Assembly: GCA_033980235.1 (NCBI GenBank)
Contig: CM067067.1
Location: forward strand, 4,287,289 to 4,351,288
DNA: 64,000 nucleotides
Direction of reading: 5' to 3'
Origin: Diadema setosum
Taxonomy: Eukaryota > Echinodermata > Echinoidea > Diadematoida > Diadematidae
Shown here: positions 35,701-44,703 of the stretch, piece after piece
Numbering within the stretch: the first letter of the stretch is position 1
How the letters are laid out: each line of letters opens with the position of its first letter
The notes under the pieces: generated by a model
Databases searched by the model: none
What the model saw: only the letters and a program-made list of their open reading frames with translations
Told to the model about the DNA's origin: nothing
Translations under genes and position numbers: made by a program

Positions 35701-38611
35701 GACATATTTGGTGTCAAAATTTCTTTCTTTTTGAGAAGTTTAGTGCACAATGTAGAAGCAGCAGCTGATGGACCTCCAGTATACTGTGGCGGATCCAGGG
35801 GGAGTGCTCCCGCTTTAGTTTTTGTTAAAATTAAATAAATAAAAAGAAAAAATGTGGGGCGCGTGCACCCCCTTTAATTTTATAAAGGCCCCCCCCCCCC
35901 CCTCCTTACGGAATTCCTGGATCCGCCCCTGCAGTGTCAACTGTCAATCTCGAGGATTCTTAAGGCCTGATCACATTCTTTTGCCATGGCTGTGCAAATT
36001 GTATGTAATGGCACATAGAGGTCCTATGTGCCATTGCATGCATATTTAATTTTCTTGTTGAAGGAATCCCAAGGACTTTGATTTTTTTTTTTTAATGAGG
36101 ATCTCTTTAGTTTGTCATTCCAAGAGGAGATATGCTTATTCACAGGATGAAATGTAGTAACCCACTCCAGCACCTTTTCTTTCATATAAACTTTCTTTTT
36201 TTATCAGATAAATCATGCAATAATAATAAACCTATTAATATCAGCTTTCTCTAAAGCTATCAAAAAGAAGATACATGATGAAGATACACATATATCAGTA
36301 AGTTTGTAACGACACTTCTTAAGCACACTTCTGATAATGTTTAGAGTAACAGTGTGTGGACATCTTATGATTCTCTTCAGCAACTACAGCAGCAAACTAC
36401 ATGTGACTGAAGTTTACTTTTAGAATTCCAAAAATTCACTCGGTTAGCATGAAACATGCTTCCAGACCTGTTTGAAAACAAGTTCTTTCTCCAATCTGAA
36501 AATCCCTCTGACTTCTGGATGGTAGAATTCCAAAAATATGATTATTTACCCCAGAGAAAAGGAATATGGAAAGACGTGCAACAGCTCTACTCTCTTTTGT
36601 TTTTTGGTCACCTGCCCACCATCAATTTGATAAATGAAAAATTGACTCATCAGGTTAATTACAGTGGATATGGCTGGTGTATACACAAAGATTGTTCTAT
36701 TGATATAATGATCTACTTTCAGTTTCAGTATTCAATGAGCTTCATAGGCTTCGTAAGAATTAAACACCTTATTGATAGATATTCACACATAGAGGAGTTA
36801 CTAGAGGGCAGTATAGTGGCAATTCAGACAAAAGGGTGATAGGTTTGGGCCTTTTTCTGCTGAATCTAGTGCCTTCTGGCTCCTGAAATCTCTATCAGTT
36901 GTCCCAGAACAGGCCCGGGACAGTCCCAGGACAGTCCCCTGAGCTGCACCTGCCAGGAGAAAAGATGAATGATTTCCTACGGAGGAACCCTCGTCAGACA
37001 TGCTCCAGAGATTTAAGCAGGGCATCAGGGACAAACGATTGAGGAAGTCATAAAGCCGACCTTGAATTTCAACCCCACACAAAATATCTATGATTCATGA
37101 TTGTCTACCAGAAGAAATGACAAGTCTACTTGCTTCCCCACCCCATCAGTCGTCTGCAGACTGTTGCATTTTCCAAACTTCAACATCTGTACTCCTTTCC
37201 CTCAATAACTATACAAGATGAGAGCAGGAAATTAGTAATGTATTATTAGCGTCCAACGTATCACGTCTTCTTCAGGATTGCAATCTTATTTTCAGTGAAC
37301 GTAATTATATGCTCTCCCTTGAAACTCGGCTGAAATGCATGCTATAAACTCCCAGGTTTGTGATTTTGTATCTCAGGACAAGTGTGCACTGCAGATTTAG
37401 AAAATGCTGTAATTCCTTCCAAAAATGTGCTGATTACTCTTGACTGCAGTGCAAATTAGTTCTCCCAAGTTATGCATTTCCCAGCCTTTTTTTCATACAA
37501 TGCAAGGCTCTGTGCTGTTTCTGGCACCCTGCTAACCACAAATTAGTTGTAGTCGTCCATCTGGAGGAATGTGAGTTATATGTCAAAGGGTGACTGTCCG
37601 GACTCCTCCGGTGAATGTTTTTGCACTCAATCTTTGATTTCATTCACTCGATCGGTCTGTAACCAAGTGATGCTCACAATGAGGCTGTGATGTTGCAGCT
37701 CCAATGATCATCTGGAATGTCATTCTTGCAAGATCCGATAAACGTAGAGTCTGTGTGAAGTGTCCGACTTCATAATGTGCTGCAAAAATCTCTTCCCATT
37801 GAGGAGCGATGACGCAAACCATATTTGGCTGAACAGGAGCAAGATATTAGCTTTGCATTAAACGAATACATTAGAATTATCAGTGATTTCTGCTACTGAA
37901 ATACAGACAAGGTTATCTTTATATGTGATTTAGTAAACATCACTTTTGTTGTCATCTTGTAAGTAACATTATACAATTAATTTAGTGATATACACAATTT
38001 CATTATTCTGGTGATATGTGTGCCACTAAAACAAAAAATTTGCTACTGAAATAAAAAGAAAGATATCAAATTACATGTCAGCAAAGAATGATGAAGTACA
38101 TTTGAATATTAATCTTATACTTCAGTTACGGAGATACAGGACACTTCTGTTACAATAAACATAGTTATACTGAAATTTTGTTACAATGAAGTAAAAATTC
38201 AGGTCCTAATATATATATTATCACTAACATCTAGGTGAAATTCCCTTTGGTACTTCATTTAAAAAAAAAAATATTCTATAATGAAAGAAAACTGCTGATC
38301 CCGAGGACTTAGTTATAATGGGAGTCATCTATATAACAATGTAAATGCAATATTAGTCTGATTTTTTGCTACATTCCCAGACATTTCATCTGGTTTTTTT
38401 TCCCCTTATCTGTTACATAGGTGGTCTGCTGCATGATGCTCCCTACGATGTGGACGGGAAACTCTCTGAGCTCCTGTATGAGTGTGTCTACGAGAGCCAA
38501 CCGGGGAGCAGGATGCAATCCGTCAGAATCCTGAAACGACTGCTGCACATCCTCCAGAGAGGCTTCACCTACCAGAGCAACACTGCCAGAGATGGGGAGA
38601 AGTCGCTATGA
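11366..38611 (+). CDS. DIPK2: DIPK2-like divergent protein kinase (DIA1 family), C-terminal ~290 residues
   Basis: Four exons (11366-11510, 12034-12340, 29512-29742, 38421-38611) join with matching phases and standard GT/AG borders to give 290 residues and a TAA/TAG-class stop at 38609-38611. The conserved order matches what I recall of human DIPK2A/C3orf58: a C-S/P-helix stretch, a YLGECGR motif, W-E-x-R-V, a catalytic-loop-like DFQYENFAV, VVDKE, a cysteine-rich segment, then GGLLHDAP with a final helical tail. DIPK2 proteins are secreted or Golgi-resident kinase-fold proteins of uncertain catalytic activity. About 140 N-terminal residues, including the signal peptide, are missing and probably lie left of the window. 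The single invertebrate gene cannot be assigned to DIPK2A or DIPK2B. Odd points: very long introns and Asn where an Asp is expected in the DFG-like motif. Confidence 0.85.
11511..12033 (+). other. DIPK2 intron between exons a and b
   Basis: Phase-0 intron, GTAGAT...CTCTCCAG. It has a weak cat/cac-rich stretch near 11905-11960 and nothing else. Confidence 0.8.
12034..12340 (+). CDS. DIPK2: DIPK2 exon b, kinase-fold core
   Basis: 102 codons plus one base, donor ACCA|GTAAGT. It carries YLGECGR, the hinge/αD region with W-E-D-R-V, and the catalytic-loop-like WDFQYENFAV (Asp at 12241-12243, Asn at 12256-12258). The DFG-like strand reads VVNLGSIMVVD (Asn at 12295-12297). This is the best conserved part of the protein. 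Confidence 0.9.
12341..14428 (+). other. Left part of the 17-kb DIPK2 intron
   Basis: Intronic. It contains (TTTG)n at about 12690-12716, a T-run/G-run junction at 12719-12747, a CA microsatellite (13161-13214) and ttttttg repeats at about 13373-13403. No exon is supported. Confidence 0.7.
13161..13214 (+). repeat. (CA)n microsatellite
   Basis: Dinucleotide run with two CG interruptions, lying in an intron. It creates a spurious Thr-His open frame. Confidence 0.95.
14429..15186. mobile_element. 758-bp non-autonomous TIR transposon
   Basis: Starts GTGACCCGCTGCAACAAAA and ends with its inverse (ttttgttgtagcgggtcac). AATT flanks both sides (14425-14428, 15187-15190), either a 4-bp target duplication or part of the termini. 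The interior is more GC- and CpG-rich than the surrounding intron around 14700-15000, so it looks like an insertion. No transposase frame. Confidence 0.75.
15187..16310 (+). other. DIPK2 intron sequence
   Basis: No supported feature. A 61-codon frame at 15199-15384 has moderate coding look (acidic start, ends QNQKSL) but no recognisable family or splice partner. Confidence 0.5.
16311..16580 (+). mobile_element. Partial TTAA-type long-TIR element (family B)
   Basis: Begins TTAAAGTG. It then follows the left arm of the element at 28164 (agcagaacacatca, gtttgaggaaaat, caatccattcaaaag), with weaker matching in the middle (gatgtcaca, aaatacacagagaatt). No right arm could be found, so this is a truncated or highly diverged copy. 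Confidence 0.55.
17060..17090. repeat. (TA)n microsatellite
   Basis: Uninterrupted AT dinucleotide run within an intron. Confidence 0.95.
17665..17714 (+). repeat. (CA)n microsatellite
   Basis: Uninterrupted dinucleotide run, about 25 units. Confidence 0.95.
18076..20780. promoter_or_regulatory. CpG-rich tract inside the DIPK2 intron
   Basis: CpG dinucleotides are far denser here than in flanking introns, especially 18090-18410, 19640-20060 and 20200-20780 (for example gcgcgaattatacgcggtcgg). Such tracts often mark promoters or unmethylated regulatory DNA, so an alternative DIPK2 promoter or a nested transcript is possible. Open frames on both strands (18076-18543 plus, 20265-20489 minus) have no recognisable product. 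A large GC-richer transposon is an alternative. Confidence 0.35.
19658..19695. repeat. 10-bp inverted repeat with inner hairpin
   Basis: ACGGCCACAG (19658-19667) and CTGTGGCCGT (19686-19695) are perfect inverses. The 18-base loop contains a second inverted pair, CACTG...CAGTG. Confidence 0.7.
20781..23375 (+). other. DIPK2 intron sequence
   Basis: No firm gene. It contains a short hairpin at 21121-21143, a G-run near 21437 and an exon-like island at 22058-22147 with a good donor. Otherwise AT-rich. Confidence 0.5.
21121..21143. repeat. Perfect 9-bp hairpin
   Basis: CAGGGAGGT-gactt-ACCTCCCTG. It shares its core with a longer hairpin at 31835-31875. Confidence 0.7.
23376..23582 (-). CDS. Possible minus-strand exon with a membrane segment
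   Basis: On the minus strand an acceptor (AACAGAGCAG) at 23583 opens 68 codons to a stop at 23376-23378. The first ~33 residues are strongly hydrophobic (FWILYVSLIISDVVL...LAVGSILF) and end in the basic KGSRRQ, like a transmembrane helix pair; a basic, polar tail follows. The tract is richer in GC than its neighbours. It ends next to the TTAA element at 23591. No partner exon is certain, and chance or a repeat remnant is possible. Confidence 0.25.
   Translation of the reverse strand: MFWILYVSLIISDVVLNLTFILAVGSILFKGSRRQGDGERPMHHPLEVCLRRGWSQPQNRSTPTTKKE
23591..24151. mobile_element. TTAA-flanked element with ~120-bp inverted arms (family C)
   Basis: Begins TTAAAGGGAAGTTCATCC and ends in the near-inverse (gggtggaatttccctttaa). 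The inverted similarity continues about 120 bp inward (aacagaaaaa, gtgaaattttaggga, acacaaaaaaagttatgaa). TTAA at both ends suggests a piggyBac-type target. No coding sequence. Confidence 0.7.
24152..28163 (+). other. DIPK2 intron sequence
   Basis: AT-rich. Two unusually long open frames (25413-25898 plus; 27158-27658 minus) have no recognisable motifs and no convincing splice borders. A single AGGTCAAAGGTCA block lies at about 27907-27919. Confidence 0.5.
28164..28739. mobile_element. TTAA-flanked element with ~115-bp inverted arms (family B)
   Basis: Starts TTAAAGGACAAGTTCACC and ends with its inverse (ggtgaacttgtcctttaa), TTAA being shared with the target. The arms match for over 100 bp, covering agcagaacacatcattgaaa and gtttgaggaaaatcggacaa on the left. 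About 340 bp of unrelated AT-rich core. Partial relatives at 16311 and 50318. Confidence 0.8.
28740..29511 (+). other. End of the large DIPK2 intron
   Basis: Contains a 23-base C-run (28934-28956). The acceptor tract ends tctatttcag at 29511. Confidence 0.7.
28934..28956. repeat. Poly-C run
   Basis: 23 uninterrupted cytosines, the longest G/C homopolymer in the window. Confidence 0.95.
29512..29742 (+). CDS. DIPK2: DIPK2 exon c, cysteine-rich segment
   Basis: Completes the split Thr codon from exon b, runs 76 codons and leaves one base, donor ATAG|GTTAGT. It contains VCNEDCLN, TCSEV and MACHSLLSDLF. The spaced cysteines match the Cys-rich block that follows the kinase core in DIPK2 proteins and probably form disulfides. 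Confidence 0.85.
29743..34527 (+). other. DIPK2 intron, left part
   Basis: Contains (GT)n near 30608-30625, C-runs at about 31387-31399 and 31741-31750, a hairpin at 31835-31875 and another C-run near 34412. No gene is supported. Confidence 0.6.
31835..31875. repeat. 15-bp near-perfect hairpin
   Basis: AACCAGGGAGGTGGG pairs with CCCACCTCCTTGGTT with one mismatch around an 11-base loop. The core is shared with the shorter hairpin at 21121. Confidence 0.7.
34528..34623 (+). CDS. Exon-like 96-nt island in the DIPK2 intron
   Basis: A strong pyrimidine tract and acceptor (cctccctcgccag, ending 34527) and a consensus donor (GTAAGT at 34624) bracket 96 nt. One frame is open for 32 codons (IVQPYSLGAV... 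to ...FTSELLC). The flanking DIPK2 exons meet in phase 1, in which this island stops early, so it is not a normal cassette of that gene. It could be a poison exon, part of a nested gene or chance. Confidence 0.3.
34624..38420 (+). other. DIPK2 intron, right part
   Basis: Contains the MITE at 35784-35933. A 127-codon frame (36456-36839) has no recognisable content. The acceptor tract ends gttacatag at 38420. Confidence 0.6.
35784..35933. mobile_element. 150-bp MITE with CTG(T)GGCGGATCCAG termini
   Basis: Left end CTGTGGCGGATCCAGG; right end cctggatccgcccctgcag. The ends are inverted repeats sharing GGCGGATCCAGG. The core holds a C-run of about 15. No coding capacity. Superfamily not assigned; target duplication unclear. 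Confidence 0.65.
38421..38611 (+). CDS. DIPK2: DIPK2 terminal exon d
   Basis: Completes a Gly codon, then 62 codons (GLLHDAPYDVDGKLSELLYE... to ...DGEKSL) and a stop at 38609-38611. GGLLHD followed by an amphipathic helix with LLxECV is the family's C-terminal signature. Confidence 0.9.
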
Positions 38612-39692
38612 CGACAACATCACTGATGCAATGTCCATCGCTGATTCGGGCTTACATTTTTGACAGCAATAAACTTCTTTTTTTTTTTAATCTGCTCATG
38701 ATATCTTCACATACATCATCACATACTTGATCTGGTGCAATAACTGCATGGTAGTTTTGGGCTTGATGTGTACGGTGACAAGTGTGCATTGAGTTTACTC
38801 ACCAGCTTTAATTCCTCACTTTTTGTTTCCCCCTGAAATAAATACTAATGTCCTCTTTGATGCTAAATCTCTTTTTCCTCACTTTAAGAATGAAGTTTTA
38901 TGGCAGTTTGAATTAATATGCCATGATCAGTTGAATATTTTTGAATGGGAGTAATCACATGGTATGGAGAGAAATGATGGCATGGGGTATTACTTTTCAG
39001 TGCTTCAAATACAGGATGTCTGCATTTATGGATCCAAGTCATCACAATGAAATCCCTTCAAGAATGTATCGGTCTATAAACATAGAGTGAGGACTATTCT
39101 ACCTTAAAAACTCTGACTGACCCATTTTGTTTTAATTGGAGATTTCAAATTAAAGACTTGTTCCATGAAGCATTACCAAGGGATGCTGTTCAGAAAGTCT
39201 CCTGAGAGTGTTATCAAATGAACTCTGTACCATGTAAAGTGCAAATAAATCAGTTTAATGTGTCTTCATGAATGACAGCATTTGTACAATGCAAGCAGTG
39301 TGTGACATCCTGTAGACTGAACATTAATTGTGTGCACTGCTAGTTTGCAATTACATCTGTATGAGCTTGACCTAAGAATCCTATACCAGTTAACTCCAAA
39401 GGATGAAACTTCGAGTATGTTAGCACATAGTTGGCAACGACTTCAAGACAAGAAACAATTGCATCATCTTGTAATCTACACCAAGATATTGTAGAATATG
39501 CTGTTTCTTCAGGGTGTTTCCTATATTTCTGCTAAGGTAACTGCCTATGATGGCAGCAAACTTGCTATATAGCTATTTCCATCCATCGTAGATCATCTTG
39601 AAAGATAATTTAAATTAAGTTTGTTCAATGACAGATGAGTATTCCCTGCTCAGACAGCAAAGCATGCGCAAGTTACATAATGAGCGGAAGCA

Positions 39693-39857
39693 AAGTAGAT
39701 CCTTCCTATAATAATGCAGTGGCTAGCTCCCATCTCTCTTTAGATAGAGCTATATTTCTCGGAGGTCATTTATGACCTTCACCAGCTACAAAAGGTTCCA
39801 GTTGTATGTGAATGTTGGAAGTGGAAATTGCCCTTACTCTTTAGCTGAGTGATGGTA
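39693..39857 (+). repeat. Direct repeat, copy 1
   Basis: 165 bp, nearly identical to 39904-40075, from aagtagatccttcctata to gctgagtgatggta. Confidence 0.9.
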
Positions 39858-39903
39858 TGGTATGGTATGGTAATTTATTTCCGTAAATATAAATAATTAT
39901 AGG
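39858..39903 (-). mobile_element. LINE-like 3' tail between the direct repeats
   Basis: 46 bp reading tggtatggtatggtaattta then ttccgtaaatataaat. In reverse this is a short A/T-rich 3' end with an ACCAT-type tandem tail, resembling L2/CR1-class tails. It is too short for a firm class. Confidence 0.4.
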
Positions 39904-40075
39904 AAGTAGATCCTTCCTATAATTATGCAGTGGCTAGCTCCCAGCTCCCATCTCTCTTTAAATAGAGCTATATTTCTCGGAGGTCATTTATGACCTTCAC
40001 CAGCTACAAAAGGTTCCAGTTGTATGTGAATGTTGGAAGTGGAAATTGCCCTTACTCTTTAGCTGAGTGATGGTA
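39904..40075 (+). repeat. Direct repeat, copy 2
   Basis: 172 bp. It differs from copy 1 by a 7-bp internal duplication (agctccc) and a few substitutions, so the duplication is recent. Confidence 0.9.
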
Positions 40076-42202
40076 AGTACTACAGTGTCAAATTCTTATT
40101 CTCTCCTGTTCGAAGGGGGCGGAGATTGTTCTGTATAGAAATTGATTGAGTGGTGCAATCACAAAGTATCAGAGATGATTAAATATGGCATATTTATCCT
40201 TCCATTCTGACTAGACTAGTGGATCATTATACATTTTGTATATTGCCTTCAGTTGTCAGTAAGCCAACTTTTCAGAAGCCATGCCATGGGCCTCATGATG
40301 TCACCAAATGTAAGTGCTCTGACAGGAAATCTTGCCGCCTGCTTAATGTCTGCATCAGATAGCATATTGTGCACATTTAAAGGCCACATTTCATTTAGAA
40401 ATGTTCAGATTTTTAGGGGAGAAGCTTCCTAATTTTGCTCTTATGAAGACGGATGCAAATGAGAATCATCATCCCATCATTGGCTGAGAACCAACAACAT
40501 TATAACATTATACCGATCTTGTGAGTAAAACAAAAGTTATTAAAAGTGTTTTGCAGACAGCATCATTGTCTTTTCCGGTAAAATTATTTTCCTTCCCTGC
40601 TTAAACACCTTTAAAAATGTTTTATTTTTAACCATGCTTCAATATGTGCACATAAATGTTTGAACTAATCAGGAAAACAGATGTTATCGCTTTGAGAAGT
40701 GTCATGCTTCATATGTTTAATTTCAACCATGATGACTGATGATTTTTACATCAATTTGTTATCTGCAGTAATGGAAGCAGATTAAGTTAAATTATAACTG
40801 AACTGCTGTGTCTTCAGTAAGTACAGAGTGAAAAACATGATGCTGGATTAATCTATGTATAACTAAGGGGCAATGATGTATATTTTTATCTGCATTTTGC
40901 ATTGATTTTCTACATCCTTGTTCTTAAAATGATTATTTCCAAATGTCATATGAAAGGAAAGAGAGAGGTCAGTACTCGTGACTGTTATATCTTCCCTGAG
41001 ACTCCAGGTAGTATTTCAAGCACATGTAACAACTGGTCCAGTGATGTTGTTAAGATCCAAAACATGTAAATGTACTGTAGGTAAGAAATAAATGTATTTT
41101 GTCTTCTCTGCTTTTTTTTGTTGGACTTTTTATCATGAGAGTGTAAATATCATCATCTGGCATGGAGCCAGACAAATTTTTCACATCCTCTTGGCTGCCA
41201 TATGGTGCCAGAAATAGTGCAATGTATCAAAAAATGATTTTTATCTTTTCAAGAGAATGTTTGAATGCCCCACGCAGGCTCTGTGATATTTCCTGTAGCA
41301 ATGCCCAGCTTCTTATTCATTCATATCACATTAGCATGTGACAAGAAGAAAATAGTGTAGTGAAAATAAAAATGTTGCCGATCATTTTCTTCTTGAAGTG
41401 TTAACTGTCATCATAATGCCAGCCTTAAACTTGCGGATTCCATGTTATTCTGAGTATAGTACTTGCCAGTGAATAGAGTTGTACTTTTATTTTGCAGATT
41501 TAACATAAAAGATGCACATTGGATCATTGTTTTTATGTTTGCATTCCTTCTTTTTGTTTCCTACACATAATTCTAGCACACATCTACATAGAGACAACAA
41601 AAACAGAAGTGCCAACAGACTAAACTTCAACAGCATTGCACTTTTAGTATCTCATTAGACACTTTAATATACTCTAGCTGCATTTTTGTTGTGATTTACA
41701 CCTCCTCACACAGCAAAGATTGTGCAGCATCCACTCCTTGGTTTCTACTCAATAAAAACAAAGCAATCATGTCATGCTCATCATTGTTTCTCTATTACCA
41801 AATGAAGTAATATTCCTGATATTTTAATCTTTCTTTGGTAAATGATGCATTTTTCCTATTTATCTTTTATAGTCATTTGCAAATTGAGGACAACTTGTGT
41901 GTATATAGTTGGAGCCACAGATTTTAAGTAATGATTTATTTATTAGAGACAGAAGATACGAGACTGTATAGGAGGCATGATTGTAGAGAACATGGATATT
42001 TTTTTTTTCTACCAGAATTGTGGTAGCTGAATGGGGTTGTGTACATGTGTGTATATTTATTGTACATGTTTGATATTCACTTTGATTTTAGATAATGATT
42101 TAAGTTATGTGTACTTTGTGTACCTTTTGATATGTTCATGTATTTTTTACTCTACAATTTATGTGATTTATACTTGTGGTGCTTTTTGTATATTTGATTT
42201 GA

Positions 42203-42208
42203 AATAAA
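42203..42208 (+). terminator. Candidate distal polyadenylation signal of DIPK2
   Basis: AATAAA followed within ~40 bp by GT-rich sequence (ttcggatgtcttcggatgtt), after a T/GT-rich UTR-like tract. Confidence 0.4.
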
Positions 42209-42225
42209 CATGTACAAAATCTTAA

Positions 42226-43100
42226 ACACTTCGGATGTCTTCGGATGTTTTGTGTATGAGTTCATGGTCAAATAACATGATTTTCTATTATCATTTTGGG
42301 CCCTGAAACTAGTACTTAACAAATGTTACTTTTGAAACACCTTTGGAGAAAGTGACTTAACTTCCAGTGACTTCCAGTGAAATTAAATAGATAAAGACAG
42401 GGTCATGATAAAAAAAAAAAAATCACATGAAACAGCATTCTACTGATGTTCTTCCAATAACATGTTGATGGTTTAAATAAATATCCTCATATCATGGGAA
42501 ATACTTTCCTTTGATATGAACATAGTTGAAATGGCTTACACATAGCAGAATAAAAGGTGTACTTTTTTTTTCAAAAGAAGGTGTATATGACTTACAGGAG
42601 ATGAGAGTGATGATGACTTTGTTTGCTATGCAGGTGTGCTTGAAATTAGAATGGTGCATGAGTTCTATCAGTAAACTCTGAAATTCATCCTGAAATTGAA
42701 AGTTTGATCTTTGAATTAATCCAGGCATTTTAACATTACATATTTGGATGTTTGTTTGTTCATGAATAACAACAGATTTTTTTTTTTTTTTTGGGGGGGG
42801 GGAGGGGGTAACCTCTTCAATGTTCAATGTTACCACTGCTTTATCAGGACGCCCTGCCATTACCATTATCCTATTAGAATAGCCAGGTACCCATTCACAG
42901 ATGTGGGTAAAGACATCTTGTTTAAAGACATACACACTGCAGGCTGAACTTCTTCAGTGTTTTACATTTGGCATTTTATTGTAAGTCAATTGTATTTTCC
43001 AATATACACCTAGCGACAGTTACACTTACACTTTGTTCCACAGTCACATCCTAATTGTTTTGTGTCATCAACACTTTGGTGTTACAACTACCATTTCATT
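42226..43100. other. Intergenic
   Basis: No gene. Contains a T-run/G-run junction at about 42777-42808. Confidence 0.5.
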
Positions 43101-43374
43101 GATACAGATACAGATACAGATACAGATATTTTTATTAGTCTTTCTTCCAACAAAAAAAGATAATCATTTTCCAGGTGAAAAAATACAATACAAATTATAC
43201 AAAGTACACTGTATACATAATTCAGACATGAAAAAAATAACTACAACAATATAACTTAGCAGTCGCACATAATATACAATCCACGTAAATCTAAAACACA
43301 ATTAAAATATCTTCACAATCATAATACAGAGTAACCAGGAAGAGAGACTAATAAGAGATAAAAAGACAGAGAGA

Positions 43375-43465
43375 GAAAGAAATAAGAAAGAGAGTGGGGG
43401 AGAAAGAAATAAGAAAGAGAGTGAGGGAGAAAGAAATAAGAAAGAGAGTGAGGGAGAAAGAAAAA
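43375..43465 (-). repeat. 27-bp purine tandem repeat, ~3.3 copies
   Basis: The unit aaagaaataagaaagagagt plus gagggag repeats at 43375, 43402 and 43429, then decays. Part of the LINE 3' region. Confidence 0.85.
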
Positions 43466-43939
43466 AGGGAGACACCCAACTAGAAGTGGTAAAAAGAAAG
43501 GAAAAGTCTGATATACAGAAAAGAAAAGGGACATCATTTATGCACTGCACTGTGTTTAAATTAAATTACAAGAAAGAAATACATATACAAAGACTGCACT
43601 GGGAAAGACACAAAGACAACCTGTCGATAGTGCCCTAGTTAAGGACACATGCTGGAATGCAGTGTTCAGGAGTAGCATACCTTCGTGTAACTTCATGTAA
43701 CTTCTGATGCAGGAATGTCCCACCAGGTGCAAGTCATGCAGTGACCATGCCAACCGAATCATGCAAATTCGTGTAGCTAGCACGATCAACGCCCGGCACA
43801 CTCCAGGCGAGACAATGCGCATCTACTCAAACAATTTACCATGGTCTTGTGTAAGTGTGCTTAATGCACGTGAGGTTAAAACAAATCGAGTGGTAAAAAT
43901 AAATAAATATGACCAAACGTCTTCATTATATCAAGTGAT

Positions 43940-44703
43940 ACGAGACGAGAAGTAAGAAAGAGAGGGGAATGAGGGGGAAAGAAAAGAAGAGGAAGAAAGA
44001 AAAGAGAGAGAGGGAGAGAAAGCAAGAAAAAGAAGAAAGGATAAAGAGAAAAAAAAATGCATATGCTGGTAGAGAGACTACATGTACCCTATTGTTTCCC
44101 CATCAATAACAAGTTAAATACCATGTGGTAACATATTATAATACATATATAACAAATTTAAATGGCATCTTATGATACATATAAATCCCTAAACACAATT
44201 CATGTGTCAGATCTACAGACGCCTAAGAAAAAGATTAAAGGAAGTGACTACGGTCGAAACCAAACAGCCCCAACTGACTCAGTGTCGCTGAGTACTATTG
44301 AATATGTATATTGCACATGAAAAAAAAAAAAATCTTCTTTGTAGTATCTAATGATACAGAAGAGAAGGTAGGGAAAGGGGGAGGGAGAAAAGAAAAAGAA
44401 AAGAAAGAAAGAAAGAAGGAACAGTTAAAGAAATGTTGAAAAGAAAGAAAAAAAAGAAGAGAGAAAATGCATATGCTAGAAGAGAAACTACATGCTTTCC
44501 CCATCAATAACAAATTTAAATGCATACATGAAGTATATGAATTCCTAACACAATTCTTCACAGACAGTTACATTGGATATCAATACATAAGATTCATATG
44601 TCAGTTTACAGACTCATAAAAAAAAGGACTGAAACAGCAAAAACCGAACAGTCACTGACTCAGCGTCGCTGTAAACTATTGAATAAGTGTATTGCACATG
44701 GAA
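43940..44703 (-). repeat. Internal duplication of the LINE 3' end
   Basis: Two diverged copies of ~380-410 bp: tgcatatgctggtagagaga at 44058 against tgcatatgctagaagagaaa at 44468, and agtgtcgctgagtactattg at 44281 against agcgtcgctgtaaactattg at 44662. The second of each pair includes the true end of the reverse transcriptase frame. Confidence 0.75.

Larger units (their letters stand above)
38612..42225 (+). other. Probable DIPK2 3'UTR and 3' flank
   Basis: No coding sequence. AATAAA hexamers at 38668, 38837, 41087 and 42203 allow several 3' ends. The last two are followed by T/GT-rich DNA. The tract contains a recent duplication at 39693-40075. How far the transcript extends is inferred, not shown. 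Confidence 0.45.

Noticed and set aside
36456..36839. 127-codon plus-strand frame in the last DIPK2 intron
   Set aside because: No motif, no donor/acceptor pair, not in the phase of the flanking exons.
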